From Eubacteriales bacterium (GTDB taxonomy: Bacteria > Bacillota > Clostridia > Lachnospirales > Lachnospiraceae), in assembly GCA_030524175.1 (NCBI GenBank), contig JAUNHC010000012.1:62001-126000 (forward strand): a stretch of DNA of 64,000 bases. Reading direction: 5' to 3'. The notes beneath the pieces were generated by a model, which worked only from the letters and a program-made list of their open reading frames with translations, was not told where the DNA came from and made no database searches. Shown piece after piece: positions 50,260 to 60,212 of the stretch. How positions within the stretch are numbered: position 1 is the stretch's first letter; every line of letters begins with the position of its first letter. Both the position numbers and the translations under genes were made by a program.

Positions 50260-50453
50260 TCCTTAAAATAACTGCAATGAACAAAGAACGGACGACCCAA
50301 GGAGGGAGGGTTACTTACATTCCGGCGTATCTTCTGAAAAAGCTGTACACCGGGAATGCGGCCGGACTACCTACCGGCTCTGTAAGAAAATTGCTTACGT
50401 TGTGTTTTTATCTTTGCCTTTTAATTTTATCATATAAATCACCGGCTGTACAA
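50260..50453 (-). ncRNA. Structured 5' leader of yjdF, candidate yjdF riboswitch
   Basis: A promoter on the minus strand, TTGTAC (50448-50453) and TAAAAT (50424-50429) 18 bases apart, precedes a leader of about 165 bases. It can form GTAAG/CTTAC (50382-50398), GCCGG/CCGGC (50361-50378) and a long stem CATTCCCGGTGTA with TACGCCGGAATG (50318-50358, one G-U pair). The position before yjdF is where the yjdF riboswitch class occurs. I assign it by context and folding potential, not by a consensus match I could compute. Confidence 0.6.
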
Positions 50454-50472
50454 GAGAGAGTTAATATCTCTC

Positions 50473-52128
50473 TTATTCTAATACTGCCCCTCTGCTCCCC
50501 GAGGTAACATCCCGCGAATACCGTTTTAAGTACCCTTTTAGTTCTCTGGAAATGGGCTTCCATGTATTTCTTCTTTCTTCCAGCTCATCATCCGGCACCA
50601 AGAGATTAATCTTACATTCCGGTATATTAATTTCAATCTCATCACCGTCTCGTACAAGGGCTATATTGCCCCCTACTGCTGCCTCCGGTGAAACGTGCCC
50701 AATGGCTGCTCCCCTGGTTGCGCCTGAGAATCTTCCGTCTGTGATCAGAGCCACGGTGTCTCCCAGACCGCTTCCCATAATCGCTGAGGTTGGATTCAGC
50801 ATTTCACGCATACCGGGCCCTCCCTTTGGACCTTCATAACGGATAACCACCACATCACCCGGGTTGATCTGCCCTTCGTAAATGGCTGAGAGTGCAGCTT
50901 CTTCTCCATCGAAGACTTTTGCTTTTCCTAGATGTCTCATCATTTTCTCATCCACAGCAGATTTTTTGACAACGCAGCCTTCAGGAGCCAGATTGCCTTT
51001 TAGCACAGCAATTCCCCCTTGCCTGCTGTATGGGTGTTCCACTGTACGGATTACTTCCACATCCAAAATTTCTGAATCTTTCATATTCTCTTCAACAGTA
51101 TTACCTGTACATGTTAAAAGCTCCCTATGGATCAGACCCAGCTTATCTGCTTCTTTCATAACAGCAGAAATCCCTCCGGCCTCATCCAGATCCTGGATAT
51201 AGTGATTGCCGGCAGGTGCCAGATGGCAAAGATTAGGAGTCTTCTCTGATAATTCATTTGCCGTATCTAAATCTATCTCAATCCCGCATTCATGTGCAAT
51301 AGCAGGAAGGTGAAGCATACTGTTAGTGCTGCATCCAAGCGCCATGTCTATGACAAGGGCATTTTCAAATGCCTTCTTGACCATAATATCCCGCGGCTTT
51401 ATATCTCTCCGTACCAATTCCATGATCTGTCTTCCTGTTTCCTTTGCAAGACGCAGCCTGGCAGAATACACTGCCGGAATGGTGCCGTTGCCCGGAAGTG
51501 CCATACCCAAAGCCTCTGTCAGACAGTTCATACTGTTGGCTGTAAACATACCTGAACAAGAGCCGCAGGTAGGACAAGCCTTATGCTCATAATCACGCAG
51601 AACCTCCTCACTTATTTTCCCTGTCTTCCTCTCACTGACTGCCTCGGACACTGTAGAATAGCTGATTTTCTTCCCTTTGTGCGTACCTGCCAGCATAGGT
51701 CCCCCGCTCACAAAAACCGCCGGGATATTCAGACGCGCTGCAGCCATTAAAAGTCCCGGTACATTTTTGTCGCAGTTTGGTACCATCACCAGCCCGTCAA
51801 AAGGATGGGCCATGGCCATGGCCTCCGTAGAATCCGCGATCAATTCCCTGGTAACCAGCGAATATTTCATGCCTTCATGTCCCATGGCAATTCCATCGCA
51901 GACAGCAATCGCCGGAAATACAACAGGCACCCCGCCAGCCTCAGAGACTCCCTGTTTCACTGCTGCCGTCACCTTATCAATGTTTATATGCCCCGGCACG
52001 ATTTCATTCTGCGAACTTACAATACCGATCAACGGCTTCCCTATTTCGTAATCCGTCATCCCCAATGCATGAAGCAAAGCCCTCTGCGGCGCTGCTTCCG
52101 TCCCCTTTGTAATTCTGTCACTCCGCAT
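50473..52128 (-). CDS. ilvD: Dihydroxy-acid dehydratase
   Basis: This 551-residue enzyme of branched-chain amino acid synthesis removes water from 2,3-dihydroxy acids. Iron-sulfur Cys motifs are visible: [10 protein letters not shown] and [18 protein letters not shown]. The C-terminal [21 protein letters not shown] is the family signature. The ATG at 52128 follows AGGAGGT; the frame extends to 52182 but would include the promoter. It stands apart from other ilv or leu genes and lies downstream of a FadR-type regulator, so a role on sugar acids within the IlvD/Edd family is a minor alternative. Confidence 0.92.
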   Translation of the reverse strand: MRSDRITKGTEAAPQRALLHALGMTDYEIGKPLIGIVSSQNEIVPGHINIDKVTAAVKQGVSEAGGVPVVFPAIAVCDGIAMGHEGMKYSLVTRELIADSTEAMAMAHPFDGLVMVPNCDKNVPGLLMAAARLNIPAVFVSGGPMLAGTHKGKKISYSTVSEAVSERKTGKISEEVLRDYEHKACPTCGSCSGMFTANSMNCLTEALGMALPGNGTIPAVYSARLRLAKETGRQIMELVRRDIKPRDIMVKKAFENALVIDMALGCSTNSMLHLPAIAHECGIEIDLDTANELSEKTPNLCHLAPAGNHYIQDLDEAGGISAVMKEADKLGLIHRELLTCTGNTVEENMKDSEILDVEVIRTVEHPYSRQGGIAVLKGNLAPEGCVVKKSAVDEKMMRHLGKAKVFDGEEAALSAIYEGQINPGDVVVIRYEGPKGGPGMREMLNPTSAIMGSGLGDTVALITDGRFSGATRGAAIGHVSPEAAVGGNIALVRDGDEIEINIPECKINLLVPDDELEERRNTWKPISRELKGYLKRYSRDVTSGSRGAVLE

Positions 52129-52153
52129 GAATAATACCTCCTGTTTTTGTTGT

Positions 52154-52199
52154 ATTATATCTCTTGCGTTGTCTGCTGTCAATAGAGTTGTCCACTCTA
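52154..52199 (-). promoter_or_regulatory. Consensus promoter of ilvD with abutting operator
   Basis: On the minus strand TTGACA (52177-52182) and TATAAT (52154-52159) are separated by 17 bases, a perfect sigma-A promoter. Directly upstream, TAGAGT-N5-ACTCTA (52183-52199) is an inverted repeat touching the -35 box. The neighbouring FadR-type regulator is the obvious candidate to bind it. Confidence 0.75.
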
Positions 52200-52234
52200 T
52201 CCAGAATTATACATAAGGGAGATCACCAATCCTA

Positions 52235-52909
52235 TTATCCGATACCCAGTTCAGAAATGGCGTGGAGGATATGGATTCTCATGGCATTTCTCGCACCCTC
52301 CGGATTTCTCTTTTCCAAAAACTCCATAATAAGCTTATGATCTGTCACCGTGTCTGATACAGCCTTCTCTTTCTCCTCTGACAGCCGCACCCCTTTATCA
52401 ACTGCCTGATAGATCACCGGCATGAGCCGGTTCATAAATTCATTGTGGGTAGCTTTTGCTATAGCCTTGTGAAAAGCCCTCTCCGCTCCTGTCCTGTCGC
52501 TTTTGTCCTGTATTTCCGTCTCAATCTTTTCACCCAGGGCCAGGATTCTTCTGATCTCTTCATCACTGGCTCTCACAGCGGCAAGATATGCTGCCTCCGG
52601 TTCAAAAATAAGCCGCATTTCATACAGATCCCTGGCATTTGCCCTCACTTGCGCCAAAGTTTCAAGGCCTCCCTGCCCGTCAATGATCACCTCATCCCTG
52701 ACAAAGGTCCCCTTCCCTCTGCGTATTTCCAGAACCCCATTGGTAGCCAGGATACGTACCGCTTCACGTAAGGTTGTACGGCTGATTCCCAGTTCCTGGG
52801 ATAATTCATTTTCATTGGGCAGCTTTTCCCCTGGTAAAAAGCGTTTTTCAATTGCGATCAGTGTCATAATATCGTCCGCCACGCTGTCCGATAACCGTCT
52901 CTTTTCCAT
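52235..52909 (-). CDS. GntR-family regulator with FCD domain (FadR type)
   Basis: This 224-residue regulator has a GntR winged helix (LPNENELSQELGISRTTLREAV then EIRRGKGTFVRD) and a C-terminal FCD domain with metal-ligand candidates Asp and His (RAFHKAIAKATHN and DHKLIMEF). FCD regulators often sense organic or sugar acids. It follows the SNF2 gene by 13 bases and precedes ilvD by about 100 bases with an operator between. Confidence 0.88.
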   Translation of the reverse strand: MEKRRLSDSVADDIMTLIAIEKRFLPGEKLPNENELSQELGISRTTLREAVRILATNGVLEIRRGKGTFVRDEVIIDGQGGLETLAQVRANARDLYEMRLIFEPEAAYLAAVRASDEEIRRILALGEKIETEIQDKSDRTGAERAFHKAIAKATHNEFMNRLMPVIYQAVDKGVRLSEEKEKAVSDTVTDHKLIMEFLEKRNPEGARNAMRIHILHAISELGIG

Positions 52910-52922
52910 TCTTTATACCGCC

Positions 52923-55900
52923 TTATTTATTCTCATATGAGCCGGAAGGATTCTGAAGCAAGTCCATCAATTCCTCTTTGCTCATTCTGCCGCTGTCAAT
53001 TCCTTCCCCTGCCAGGATCTCATCTGCCAGCTCCCTCTTTCTATCCTGCAGCTTCTTAATTTTCTCTTCAATTGTTCCTTTTACAAAAAGCTTGTATACA
53101 CTCACCACATTTTTCTGACCAATACGGTGCGCCCTGTCTGTAGCCTGGTTCTGCACAGCAACATTCCACCATGGATCGAAGTGGATCACAATATCAGCAG
53201 CCGTCAGATTCAATCCCGTACCGCCAGCCTTCAAGGATATACAAAACACTGATGTGTCATCCTGATTAAAGGCCTTCACCAGATCACTGCGCTTTTCTTT
53301 AGAAGTCTCCCCGGTAAGCGTATAATAGGATATGTTCTCTTCCTCCAGCCTTTTGATAAGCAGTTCCAGCATTGTGGTAAACTGGGAAAATAACAGAATC
53401 TTATGTCCTGCCCCTGCTGCATTTTGGATCAACTCCATACACATGTCCAGTTTTTCCGAATTTCCTCTATAATCCTCATACAGAAGCCCCGGATGGCAGC
53501 ATATCTGTCTCAGCCTCGTTATCTCTGCCAGAAGCTGAAACTTTGATGTCCTAAACTCTTCCTCCGTCTGCCTGCTCAGCATCTCCTGCACACGTTTTAC
53601 ATGAGCCTCGTAAAGTGTTTCCTGTTCCCCTTCCAGCCTGGCAAACATATTCTTCTCTATCTTATCCGGCAAATCCTTGAGCACATCCTTTTTCAGCCTT
53701 CTCAGTACAAAAGGACGTATCATTTTCTGGAGCCGTTCCTTTGCTCTCTTGTCCTCATACAGAACTGCAGGCTGTTCGATCTCTCTGCGGAACTGCTCAT
53801 AAGAATACAAAAATCCGGGCATAAGATAGTCAAAAATACTCCAAAGCTCACTGAGCCGGTTTTCAACCGGAGTACCTGTAAGCGCCATCTTAAAGTCCGC
53901 TTTCACGGACTTTACAGCTTTTGCGGCTTGTGTACCCTGGTTTTTAATATATTGAGCCTCATCTATCACCTGACAGTAAAATGACATTTCTTCATAGTTC
54001 AGCACATCACGCCTTAAAAGATCATAGGAGGTTATGAGAACGTCACGCTCTGAAGCGTTTTTTATAAGCTTTTCCCGTTCCTGGGCCGTTCCAACGATCA
54101 TTCTTACCGGAAGCCCCGGGGCAAACTGCTCTATCTCACTTGCCCAGTTAAATACAAGAGATGCCGGAGTAATGATAAGACAGCGCTTATTTTCGCCCTC
54201 TTGTGCTTCCGAGTATTCTGACCATAAAAATGTGATGATCTGCAGTGTTTTACCCAATCCCATATCATCTGCCAGGATACCCCCGAATCCATTTTGCTTC
54301 AGAGTCTTTATCCATAAAAAGCCTTGCTTTTGATATTCCCTGAGAATTTTTTCCTGTTCTTTTGGTATTTCGAAATCATTGTCATCCACTGTCTTCATAT
54401 TTCTTATAAGAGCACGGAAGTTCCTGTCCTTTGCTGCTGTTATCAGCCCGCCCTCTTTAAGCTGTGTATCCAGATACATGGCACGATATGCAGGTACCTG
54501 GATATTGCCATGTTTTAACTGCCGGGATGTAAGATGCAGTCCTTCCTTAAGCTCCATCAAAGCTTCAAGCCGGGCATCATCCATGTTCAGGAAGCTTCCG
54601 TTTTTTAAACGGTAGAACTTCTTCTTCCTGTCATATCTGGACAGAATCTCCATCAGTTGCTCACTTGTCATATTTTCTGCCTGGATATCCAGATCCAATA
54701 ATCCGTACGACAAAGAAATACCAAGTTTTACTCTCGGCGGCTCCATAACACGTATCCGTTTAAGAGTTTCGGAGACAAAAACTTCTCCAAGTTCCTGCAT
54801 CCTTGGAATCCCTTCTGTCAAAAGCTCATAAAGTTTTTCTTCATCTCCTGAAAGTCCAAGGGCCTTCTTTTCCTCATCATAAGAATTAAAATATGGTGAT
54901 ACCAATGCCCCTACTGCCATCTCCCCCGGTAGATCACGGATCTGGCGGAAATCTCTGGTATCAAAAATTGAATATTTCTGCTGCCCATAAACTGAATTTA
55001 CCCGGCAGGTGATCCAATCCTTCTCAGGCTCGTCCAGGTAAATTTCATAAGCCGGATGCACTGCTCCATATTTCTCCTCATAAAAATTTTCTCTGGAGCA
55101 AAGAAAGTATTTCTCTAATTCCGGAAGAAGCTCTCTGACAAAGACCGGTATATCGGACTTGTAAACAAAAGCCCAATTGCCCGGCAATTGTTCCATACAG
55201 TTGATAAATCCCTCCACTGCCGCTAACTCAGCCCTTAAAATACGGTATACCTTTCCTTCCTGGAAACAAATATAATATTTTTCTCCCCATACTCCATATA
55301 GCTGACTTAAACGTACCTCAAGGCCATCGTTTTTTCCTGTCAATGTAAGAACTCTCTCCGGCCTCCCTTCCGTAACCTGCCAGGCCCTCTCCCCTCCGTT
55401 CTCTATCTGTGCTGTAAATTCACGTTCTCCCACAGCCTCAAGAAGCTCCTCAAGTTCCCTTTCTGTAAGCGGCAGAACTCTTATTTTCGGATATTCTCCT
55501 GTATATGCATACCCCCGGTGCATCTGCTGTATATATCTGTCCCTGTTTTGGGCTTCCCAGTTCATAATGAACTGTACTATACTTATGGAATCCGGTTCAA
55601 AGGCCTCCTGCATATGGACGAACTGCAATTTTTGCCCATACGCAAAATCAACATTATCCTTCATGTTCCTGACAAATTCAAATATATCCTTGAGCACATA
55701 CATACGCGTTGTGCCAATCTTAAACTCTGCCTGTATGCTTCTTCCATTGCATTTCAGATAAACATCAAGGCGTACCTTTCCGAAATACTCCTTTTCCAGC
55801 AAGGGGGCTGTTCTTCTCATCAGATGTCTGCTCAGAAGTAGTTTAACACCGGAAGTTGTCTGCTTCGAAAAAACAGCCGGCGTATTTGCCATGGTGAAAT

Positions 55901-56354
55901 AATCAGAGATCCATCCTCTGCCTTCACTGAAATTTCCCGTATTCGTATCCGGCTGTCCTGAAACTGATCCTGTATCAGTATTTTCCCCGGACACGGTCAA
56001 ACCAGAGGGAGGTTTCTCCATTGCTTCTGCATATGCCTCTATAGCCGCCTGTCTGCTTCTGTAATCCACATATTCCAGCAAGGCAGCTACACAATGCCTG
56101 CAGATTCCGTCATTATTATAAAAGGCCGTACAGTCACAATAAACATTGTCCAAACAGTCCCGTTTCTTATCATATTTTATCTTCACTTGATAATATTGGG
56201 AGCTGCTGCCTTTAATCAAGGCATCTGCAACATCGGTTTCCTCATCTGTTTTTACACGGAACTCTGAAATTTTGTCGTCAGAACGGTAAATATCCTGCCC
56301 TCTTTTGTAAGTTGTAGAGTTACATAATGCTTTAATACCTGTCCTTGTTATCAT
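52923..56354 (-). CDS. SWIM zinc-finger SNF2-family helicase
   Basis: This 1143-residue protein has an N-terminal SWIM zinc finger (CDCTAFYNNDGICRH, residues about 75-95), a long middle region, and a C-terminal SNF2/RapA-type ATPase: Walker A DDMGLGKTLQI, box II DEAQ, TGTPVENR, and motifs V-VI GGTGLNLTAADIV and DRAHRIGQ. It should translocate on DNA and remodel DNA-protein or RNA polymerase complexes. It starts 14 bases after an uncharacterised gene and is followed by the FadR-type regulator. Confidence 0.9.
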   Translation of the reverse strand: MITRTGIKALCNSTTYKRGQDIYRSDDKISEFRVKTDEETDVADALIKGSSSQYYQVKIKYDKKRDCLDNVYCDCTAFYNNDGICRHCVAALLEYVDYRSRQAAIEAYAEAMEKPPSGLTVSGENTDTGSVSGQPDTNTGNFSEGRGWISDYFTMANTPAVFSKQTTSGVKLLLSRHLMRRTAPLLEKEYFGKVRLDVYLKCNGRSIQAEFKIGTTRMYVLKDIFEFVRNMKDNVDFAYGQKLQFVHMQEAFEPDSISIVQFIMNWEAQNRDRYIQQMHRGYAYTGEYPKIRVLPLTERELEELLEAVGEREFTAQIENGGERAWQVTEGRPERVLTLTGKNDGLEVRLSQLYGVWGEKYYICFQEGKVYRILRAELAAVEGFINCMEQLPGNWAFVYKSDIPVFVRELLPELEKYFLCSRENFYEEKYGAVHPAYEIYLDEPEKDWITCRVNSVYGQQKYSIFDTRDFRQIRDLPGEMAVGALVSPYFNSYDEEKKALGLSGDEEKLYELLTEGIPRMQELGEVFVSETLKRIRVMEPPRVKLGISLSYGLLDLDIQAENMTSEQLMEILSRYDRKKKFYRLKNGSFLNMDDARLEALMELKEGLHLTSRQLKHGNIQVPAYRAMYLDTQLKEGGLITAAKDRNFRALIRNMKTVDDNDFEIPKEQEKILREYQKQGFLWIKTLKQNGFGGILADDMGLGKTLQIITFLWSEYSEAQEGENKRCLIITPASLVFNWASEIEQFAPGLPVRMIVGTAQEREKLIKNASERDVLITSYDLLRRDVLNYEEMSFYCQVIDEAQYIKNQGTQAAKAVKSVKADFKMALTGTPVENRLSELWSIFDYLMPGFLYSYEQFRREIEQPAVLYEDKRAKERLQKMIRPFVLRRLKKDVLKDLPDKIEKNMFARLEGEQETLYEAHVKRVQEMLSRQTEEEFRTSKFQLLAEITRLRQICCHPGLLYEDYRGNSEKLDMCMELIQNAAGAGHKILLFSQFTTMLELLIKRLEEENISYYTLTGETSKEKRSDLVKAFNQDDTSVFCISLKAGGTGLNLTAADIVIHFDPWWNVAVQNQATDRAHRIGQKNVVSVYKLFVKGTIEEKIKKLQDRKRELADEILAGEGIDSGRMSKEELMDLLQNPSGSYENK

Positions 56355-56368
56355 AGCTGCTCCTTATG

Positions 56369-57415
56369 TCAGTCTGCCCTCCTGATGATTTTTTTCACCT
56401 TATCCAGAGGAAGGGGGACATTGCCTTCCGTATAGTAGGAAATTCCGGTGATAAAAACCTCTTTTTCCTCATTCTTAGGCCCTGCCGGCACAATTACACG
56501 GTCACCAACCTCCAGAGAATCGTCATCTGTAAGATAATAATAGTCTTTTCCATAATCACTAAAGGCCACGCTGCAAAAAATGTATTCCCCGTCCCTTACT
56601 CCGCGCCCGAATACTCCCTCATCCAATATATTACAATAGCCGTCAATTTCCTTGATGAACTCTGTCAGAAGCTTTGTGAAATCACACCATGAATCCGGAA
56701 GGCCGGTACGGTTATAATTGGCGCTCACCAACTGCTGACTGCCGCTATCATAGGTAATGATCAGCTGATAACCGGGTATCATCTCATTAATTTCTTTATT
56801 GTCCGGCGTCCATTCACGGAAACATTCGTCCAGCCGGTCCATCAAAAAAGGGACGCCTTCCCTGGAATGATATATCCTGGTCGTATCCTCATCCTGTCCC
56901 AACTCCTTGTGAATAATAAAAAGTTCCTTTTCACGGCTGAACTCCATTGTTTCTTTGTAAAGCCACACAGCCTCATCCACATACTCATTGTGTTCCATCA
57001 AAAAATCCAATTTTGTTATCTGCCAAAATACAAGACTGATATTTACAGCCGTCCCGGACACATCCAGCGGGATGATCTGTCCAAGGAGCCGGATAAAATC
57101 TTCCCAATTATCAGGATAAGCATTAAATCCCCAGCCCTTTTTCTTATCTCCGTCCTGGTCCTCATACTCAAAGCCCCATATTATCTCCAGTTCCATCTCT
57201 TCATCTGCGGCAAATCCCTTTTCCCAGTCTTCGATATGTAACTCCTCAAACTCTTCCATCCATACTTCACAGTCCTCTCCCGAAAGGCGGCCTGTATCCT
57301 TCTTTCCCCCCGGTTTCTGTGTAAGCTCGGCATAAACAGAGTCACCTGTATATTCCAGATAAATATGTACTTCCTGCTGGAAATTTGTAATATCAATTTT
57401 TAGACTTTTCAACAT
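56369..57415 (-). CDS. Uncharacterised protein upstream of the SNF2 helicase
   Basis: This is a 348-residue, strongly acidic, soluble protein with no recognised catalytic motif. The N-terminal part is beta-rich (LKIDITNFQQEVHIYLEYTG). The C-terminus contains DDDSLEVGDRVIVPAGPKN then EVFITGISYYTEGNVPLPLDKVKKI, which looks like a small beta-barrel of the type that reports a binding surface. Only 14 bases separate it from the SNF2 gene, so the two are very probably cotranscribed and may work together. Confidence 0.65.
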   Translation of the reverse strand: MLKSLKIDITNFQQEVHIYLEYTGDSVYAELTQKPGGKKDTGRLSGEDCEVWMEEFEELHIEDWEKGFAADEEMELEIIWGFEYEDQDGDKKKGWGFNAYPDNWEDFIRLLGQIIPLDVSGTAVNISLVFWQITKLDFLMEHNEYVDEAVWLYKETMEFSREKELFIIHKELGQDEDTTRIYHSREGVPFLMDRLDECFREWTPDNKEINEMIPGYQLIITYDSGSQQLVSANYNRTGLPDSWCDFTKLLTEFIKEIDGYCNILDEGVFGRGVRDGEYIFCSVAFSDYGKDYYYLTDDDSLEVGDRVIVPAGPKNEEKEVFITGISYYTEGNVPLPLDKVKKIIRRAD

Positions 57416-57962
57416 AAGGAACCATCCCCATATCCCTTCAAATAATCAGACAGAACATACTATGTCCGTTGGGACATCTGCTCTGCATTCTTTGAACTTA
57501 TTACAACGTGGCTAATAATCTCAACTGGTTTAAGTGCGCTTAAGGTACCTCTTTGACCTAAAGGTCAATCAGCAGCGATTAACTACTGGTTCTACGGCTT
57601 GTAGTTAATATTCATTATAGCATATTAATATACTTTTAATCCATTAATCCTCTGGAGTGAATGATTTTTTATGTTCCGAATCTATACCACCTTTGTTCAC
57701 CCGTCTTTATCCTCGTTCGACCCTTCATTCAGCACAGAGACACTACAGATATCACTGTGAAATTAGTATATGACATCAGGAATATATTGGTACACGATCG
57801 GCTAATATAACTTAATTTCCATCTTTCATAATTAGTGATATACATGTCCGTTTTATAAAAAGTGGATTAATATTCCCGTGTATACAAACAGTGGCAGACT
57901 CCAAAAAGTCTGCCACCATAATATCTCTCACCAATATACAACTAATCCTTCCATCTTCCCCT
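57416..57962. other. Intergenic region with two hairpins
   Basis: No gene is supported in this 547-bp stretch. ATTAACTAC (57578-57586) and GTAGTTAAT (57601-57609) form a 9-bp stem. GTGGCAGACT (57891-57900) and AGTCTGCCAC (57907-57916) form a 10-bp stem that is probably the terminator of the TipA-like gene, although its T-run on the minus strand is broken. The rest is AT-rich and shows nothing I can name. Confidence 0.55.
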
Positions 57963-58727
57963 TCAAATTTTATCTGCCCAGCACTCAACTGCCTGCTGAA
58001 GCAGCTTTGCACAGCCGGATACTTCCTTGTCATAATACTGGGTGAATCTGTCATCTGCAGTATACATTGCAGCTACCCCCTTATGAGAAGCGGGGCTGTA
58101 TTGCTTCCAGGTCATGGAGAGCCATTTTTTGTGAAGCGCCACGATCCTTCCTGCCTCTTCACTGTCCGGCTTGATTCCGGCGAGAACACCTGCTTTCAGG
58201 CTTTCATAAATTTCGTTTTCCATGCTCTTAAACTGCTCCCATTCCTTCTCGGACATATCCAAAAGCTTCTGGTTGGACGCATCCATCTGTCCGCTGCCGT
58301 ATTTTTCACGGACTTCAGCACCATATTTGTCCTCATTCTCTTTTACTGCTTTTTCTTTAAACACATCAAATTTTTCTTTATCACTCATTATAAATTCTCC
58401 CTTCATTGATAAAATCGTCTGCTTAACTGTCTGAATCAGGGCTTCCGTATGCAGCCTCTGTTCTTCCAGCTCCAGAAGATGTTCCTCCAATGCCTGCATA
58501 ATATCAAAATTGTGATGATACACAATCTGCTGAATCCGCTTTAAATCGAAGCCTCTGGCCCTGTAAAACAGGATTTGCTGCAAAAGCGCCACCTCTTTTT
58601 CTCCGTAATACCGATATCCGGCCTCGTTGGTATACAGGGGCTTCAAAAGCCCGATTTGATCATAGTAGCGTAAAGTCCGTGCACTGACCCCCGCTAACTC
58701 TGACAGTTCTCTGATACTATACTTCAT
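57963..58727 (-). CDS. MerR-family regulator with TipAS ligand domain
   Basis: This 254-residue regulator has an N-terminal MerR HTH (YSIRELSELAGVSARTLRYYDQIGLL), a coiled dimer helix and a C-terminal TipAS domain (WLSMTWKQYSPASHKGVAAMYTADDRF) that in relatives binds thiopeptide antibiotics. The ATG at 58727 follows GGAGGTGG. An internal in-frame ATG at 58388, with AGGGAG 8 bases upstream, would give a free TipAS-like protein of 141 residues, as known for Streptomyces tipA. The promoter has the MerR-type 19-base spacer. Confidence 0.88.
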   Translation of the reverse strand: MKYSIRELSELAGVSARTLRYYDQIGLLKPLYTNEAGYRYYGEKEVALLQQILFYRARGFDLKRIQQIVYHHNFDIMQALEEHLLELEEQRLHTEALIQTVKQTILSMKGEFIMSDKEKFDVFKEKAVKENEDKYGAEVREKYGSGQMDASNQKLLDMSEKEWEQFKSMENEIYESLKAGVLAGIKPDSEEAGRIVALHKKWLSMTWKQYSPASHKGVAAMYTADDRFTQYYDKEVSGCAKLLQQAVECWADKI

Positions 58728-58832
58728 CTTGTCCACCTCCTGTGAAATCAAAACGGACGTACAGCCCGTTCCGAAGCCTTACCCATAACCTCATTGTGTG
58801 TCAGCTGCCATTTCCCTCATGAGGCTGAAATA

Positions 58833-58863
58833 AGCATACTTCTTGACGCTGCGTCAAAGTCAA
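58833..58863 (-). promoter_or_regulatory. MerR-type promoter with 19-bp spacer
   Basis: On the minus strand TTGACT (58858-58863) and TATGCT (58833-58838) are 19 bases apart. The spacer holds TTGACGC-A-GCGTCAA (58843-58857), a perfect 7-bp inverted repeat. This overlong spacer with a centred dyad is the hallmark of promoters activated by MerR-family proteins through DNA twisting, so the TipA-like gene is probably autoactivated. Confidence 0.82.
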
Positions 58864-58970
58864 GAGAGAATTTAAGAAATTTATTTTTCGTACGGTCAGT
58901 GCAGTAAATGCACAGACCTGTCTCCGTTGTTACAAAGTCTGCACATTTATTTCCCAGACAGGTGTAACTA

Positions 58971-60212
58971 TTACAATTGCTCCGCAATTTTCTTATTATA
59001 CCATGCGATGAAAACTGCTGCTACAGCTGCTGCAAAGAAAATGAGATACATGTTTCCCTTCATGTTCTCAAAAAGAAACCCGTAGATCACCTGTCCTAAG
59101 GGCTGTGCACATGTGCTGACTGCTATGATCCATGATATTACTTTCCCAAGCATCTCCACAGGCACCGTCACCTGTATGTAAGACATGATCTGTATCGTAT
59201 ATAAAGTTGACATGGCCATAATGAGCATACCTGCAAGAGCAAATATGACATAAGCCGCCCCAGGAGAACAGTCTGCCAGCAATGCGATTCCCATTGGAAT
59301 AAGAAGCAAGCCCGCATATAACAATAATTTCCAACTCTTTTTAACCGATATCTTTTTGCTGAAAACTCCGGCACCCACGCCTCCGGCCAATCCTCCTACT
59401 GCCAGGAGTGCCTGCATAAATCCATACATTGCAGAACTATCGCTGTTCTTAAAATGCAATACCTGCATAACAATTACAGGCAAACCAATGATAATAGCTG
59501 AGGATACGATGAGATTTACTGCGGCACAGCACACAGTTAATTTTCCCACCACCTTTTTATCCCGGACTATATAGGATAAACTACTTTTCAAATCGTGTCC
59601 TGTCTCCCGCCAAACCGACGTCTCCCGTTTCCTTTTTACAAAAGGGATATGTATAAAAATCTCTAAAATAGCTGAAGCACAGAAACATCCTGCTGCGACT
59701 GTGAGTATCGGTTTGATTCCCCACATGCTGTAGGCAATTCCTCCCAAAGCCGGACCCAGCAGTCCGGAAAGGGAAGATACCATATTGATAACTGCATTTG
59801 CAGACATGACCTTTTCACCTTCAACAAGTACAGGAATACTTGCCTGAACGGAAGGCTGGTATGCCCCTCCTATCCCATATAACAAAAATAACATTATTAA
59901 TATAAGTCCAGCCAGATTGACTTTCCCATATAAAAGCAGAAACATAGCCGTCAATCCTGCTGTAAAGAAGTCTAGGCAGACCATTATATTTCTTTTATTT
60001 ACCCTGTCGGCAATCATCCCTCCGACAGGCGCCATGACAGCCAATGGAATAAAAGCACAGCCTGATACGATTCCAAGCAATGCAGCCGAGCCTGTAACCT
60101 CAAGTAAATGTATAGGCAGTGCAAACCTCACCACCGCATTGCCGAACAAGGAGATTATCTGACCGATAACCACCATCCAAAAATCTTTTGTAAACCCTTT
60201 TCTTTGTTCCAC
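58971..60212 (-). CDS. MFS efflux transporter (macrolide-efflux/MefA-like)
   Basis: This 413-residue, 12-helix major facilitator has an N-terminal DFWMVVIGQIISLFGNAVV, typical of the MefA-like drug efflux branch, and the loop GGMIADRVNKRN between helices 2 and 3. GTG at 60212 is the start, with GGAGGATG upstream. A TetR gene lies upstream on the same strand with a palindromic operator between, so the transporter is probably induced by its substrate. Confidence 0.88.
   Translation of the reverse strand: MEQRKGFTKDFWMVVIGQIISLFGNAVVRFALPIHLLEVTGSAALLGIVSGCAFIPLAVMAPVGGMIADRVNKRNIMVCLDFFTAGLTAMFLLLYGKVNLAGLILIMLFLLYGIGGAYQPSVQASIPVLVEGEKVMSANAVINMVSSLSGLLGPALGGIAYSMWGIKPILTVAAGCFCASAILEIFIHIPFVKRKRETSVWRETGHDLKSSLSYIVRDKKVVGKLTVCCAAVNLIVSSAIIIGLPVIVMQVLHFKNSDSSAMYGFMQALLAVGGLAGGVGAGVFSKKISVKKSWKLLLYAGLLLIPMGIALLADCSPGAAYVIFALAGMLIMAMSTLYTIQIMSYIQVTVPVEMLGKVISWIIAVSTCAQPLGQVIYGFLFENMKGNMYLIFFAAAVAAVFIAWYNKKIAEQL

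Noticed and set aside
52129..52182. Longer N-terminus for ilvD
   Set aside because: It would include the -10 and -35 boxes of a perfect promoter, and the ATG at 52128 has AGGAGGT.
57416..57811. A decayed gene in the 57.4-57.8 kb gap
   Set aside because: No frame shows protein-like composition or a recognisable motif; only short hairpins are visible.
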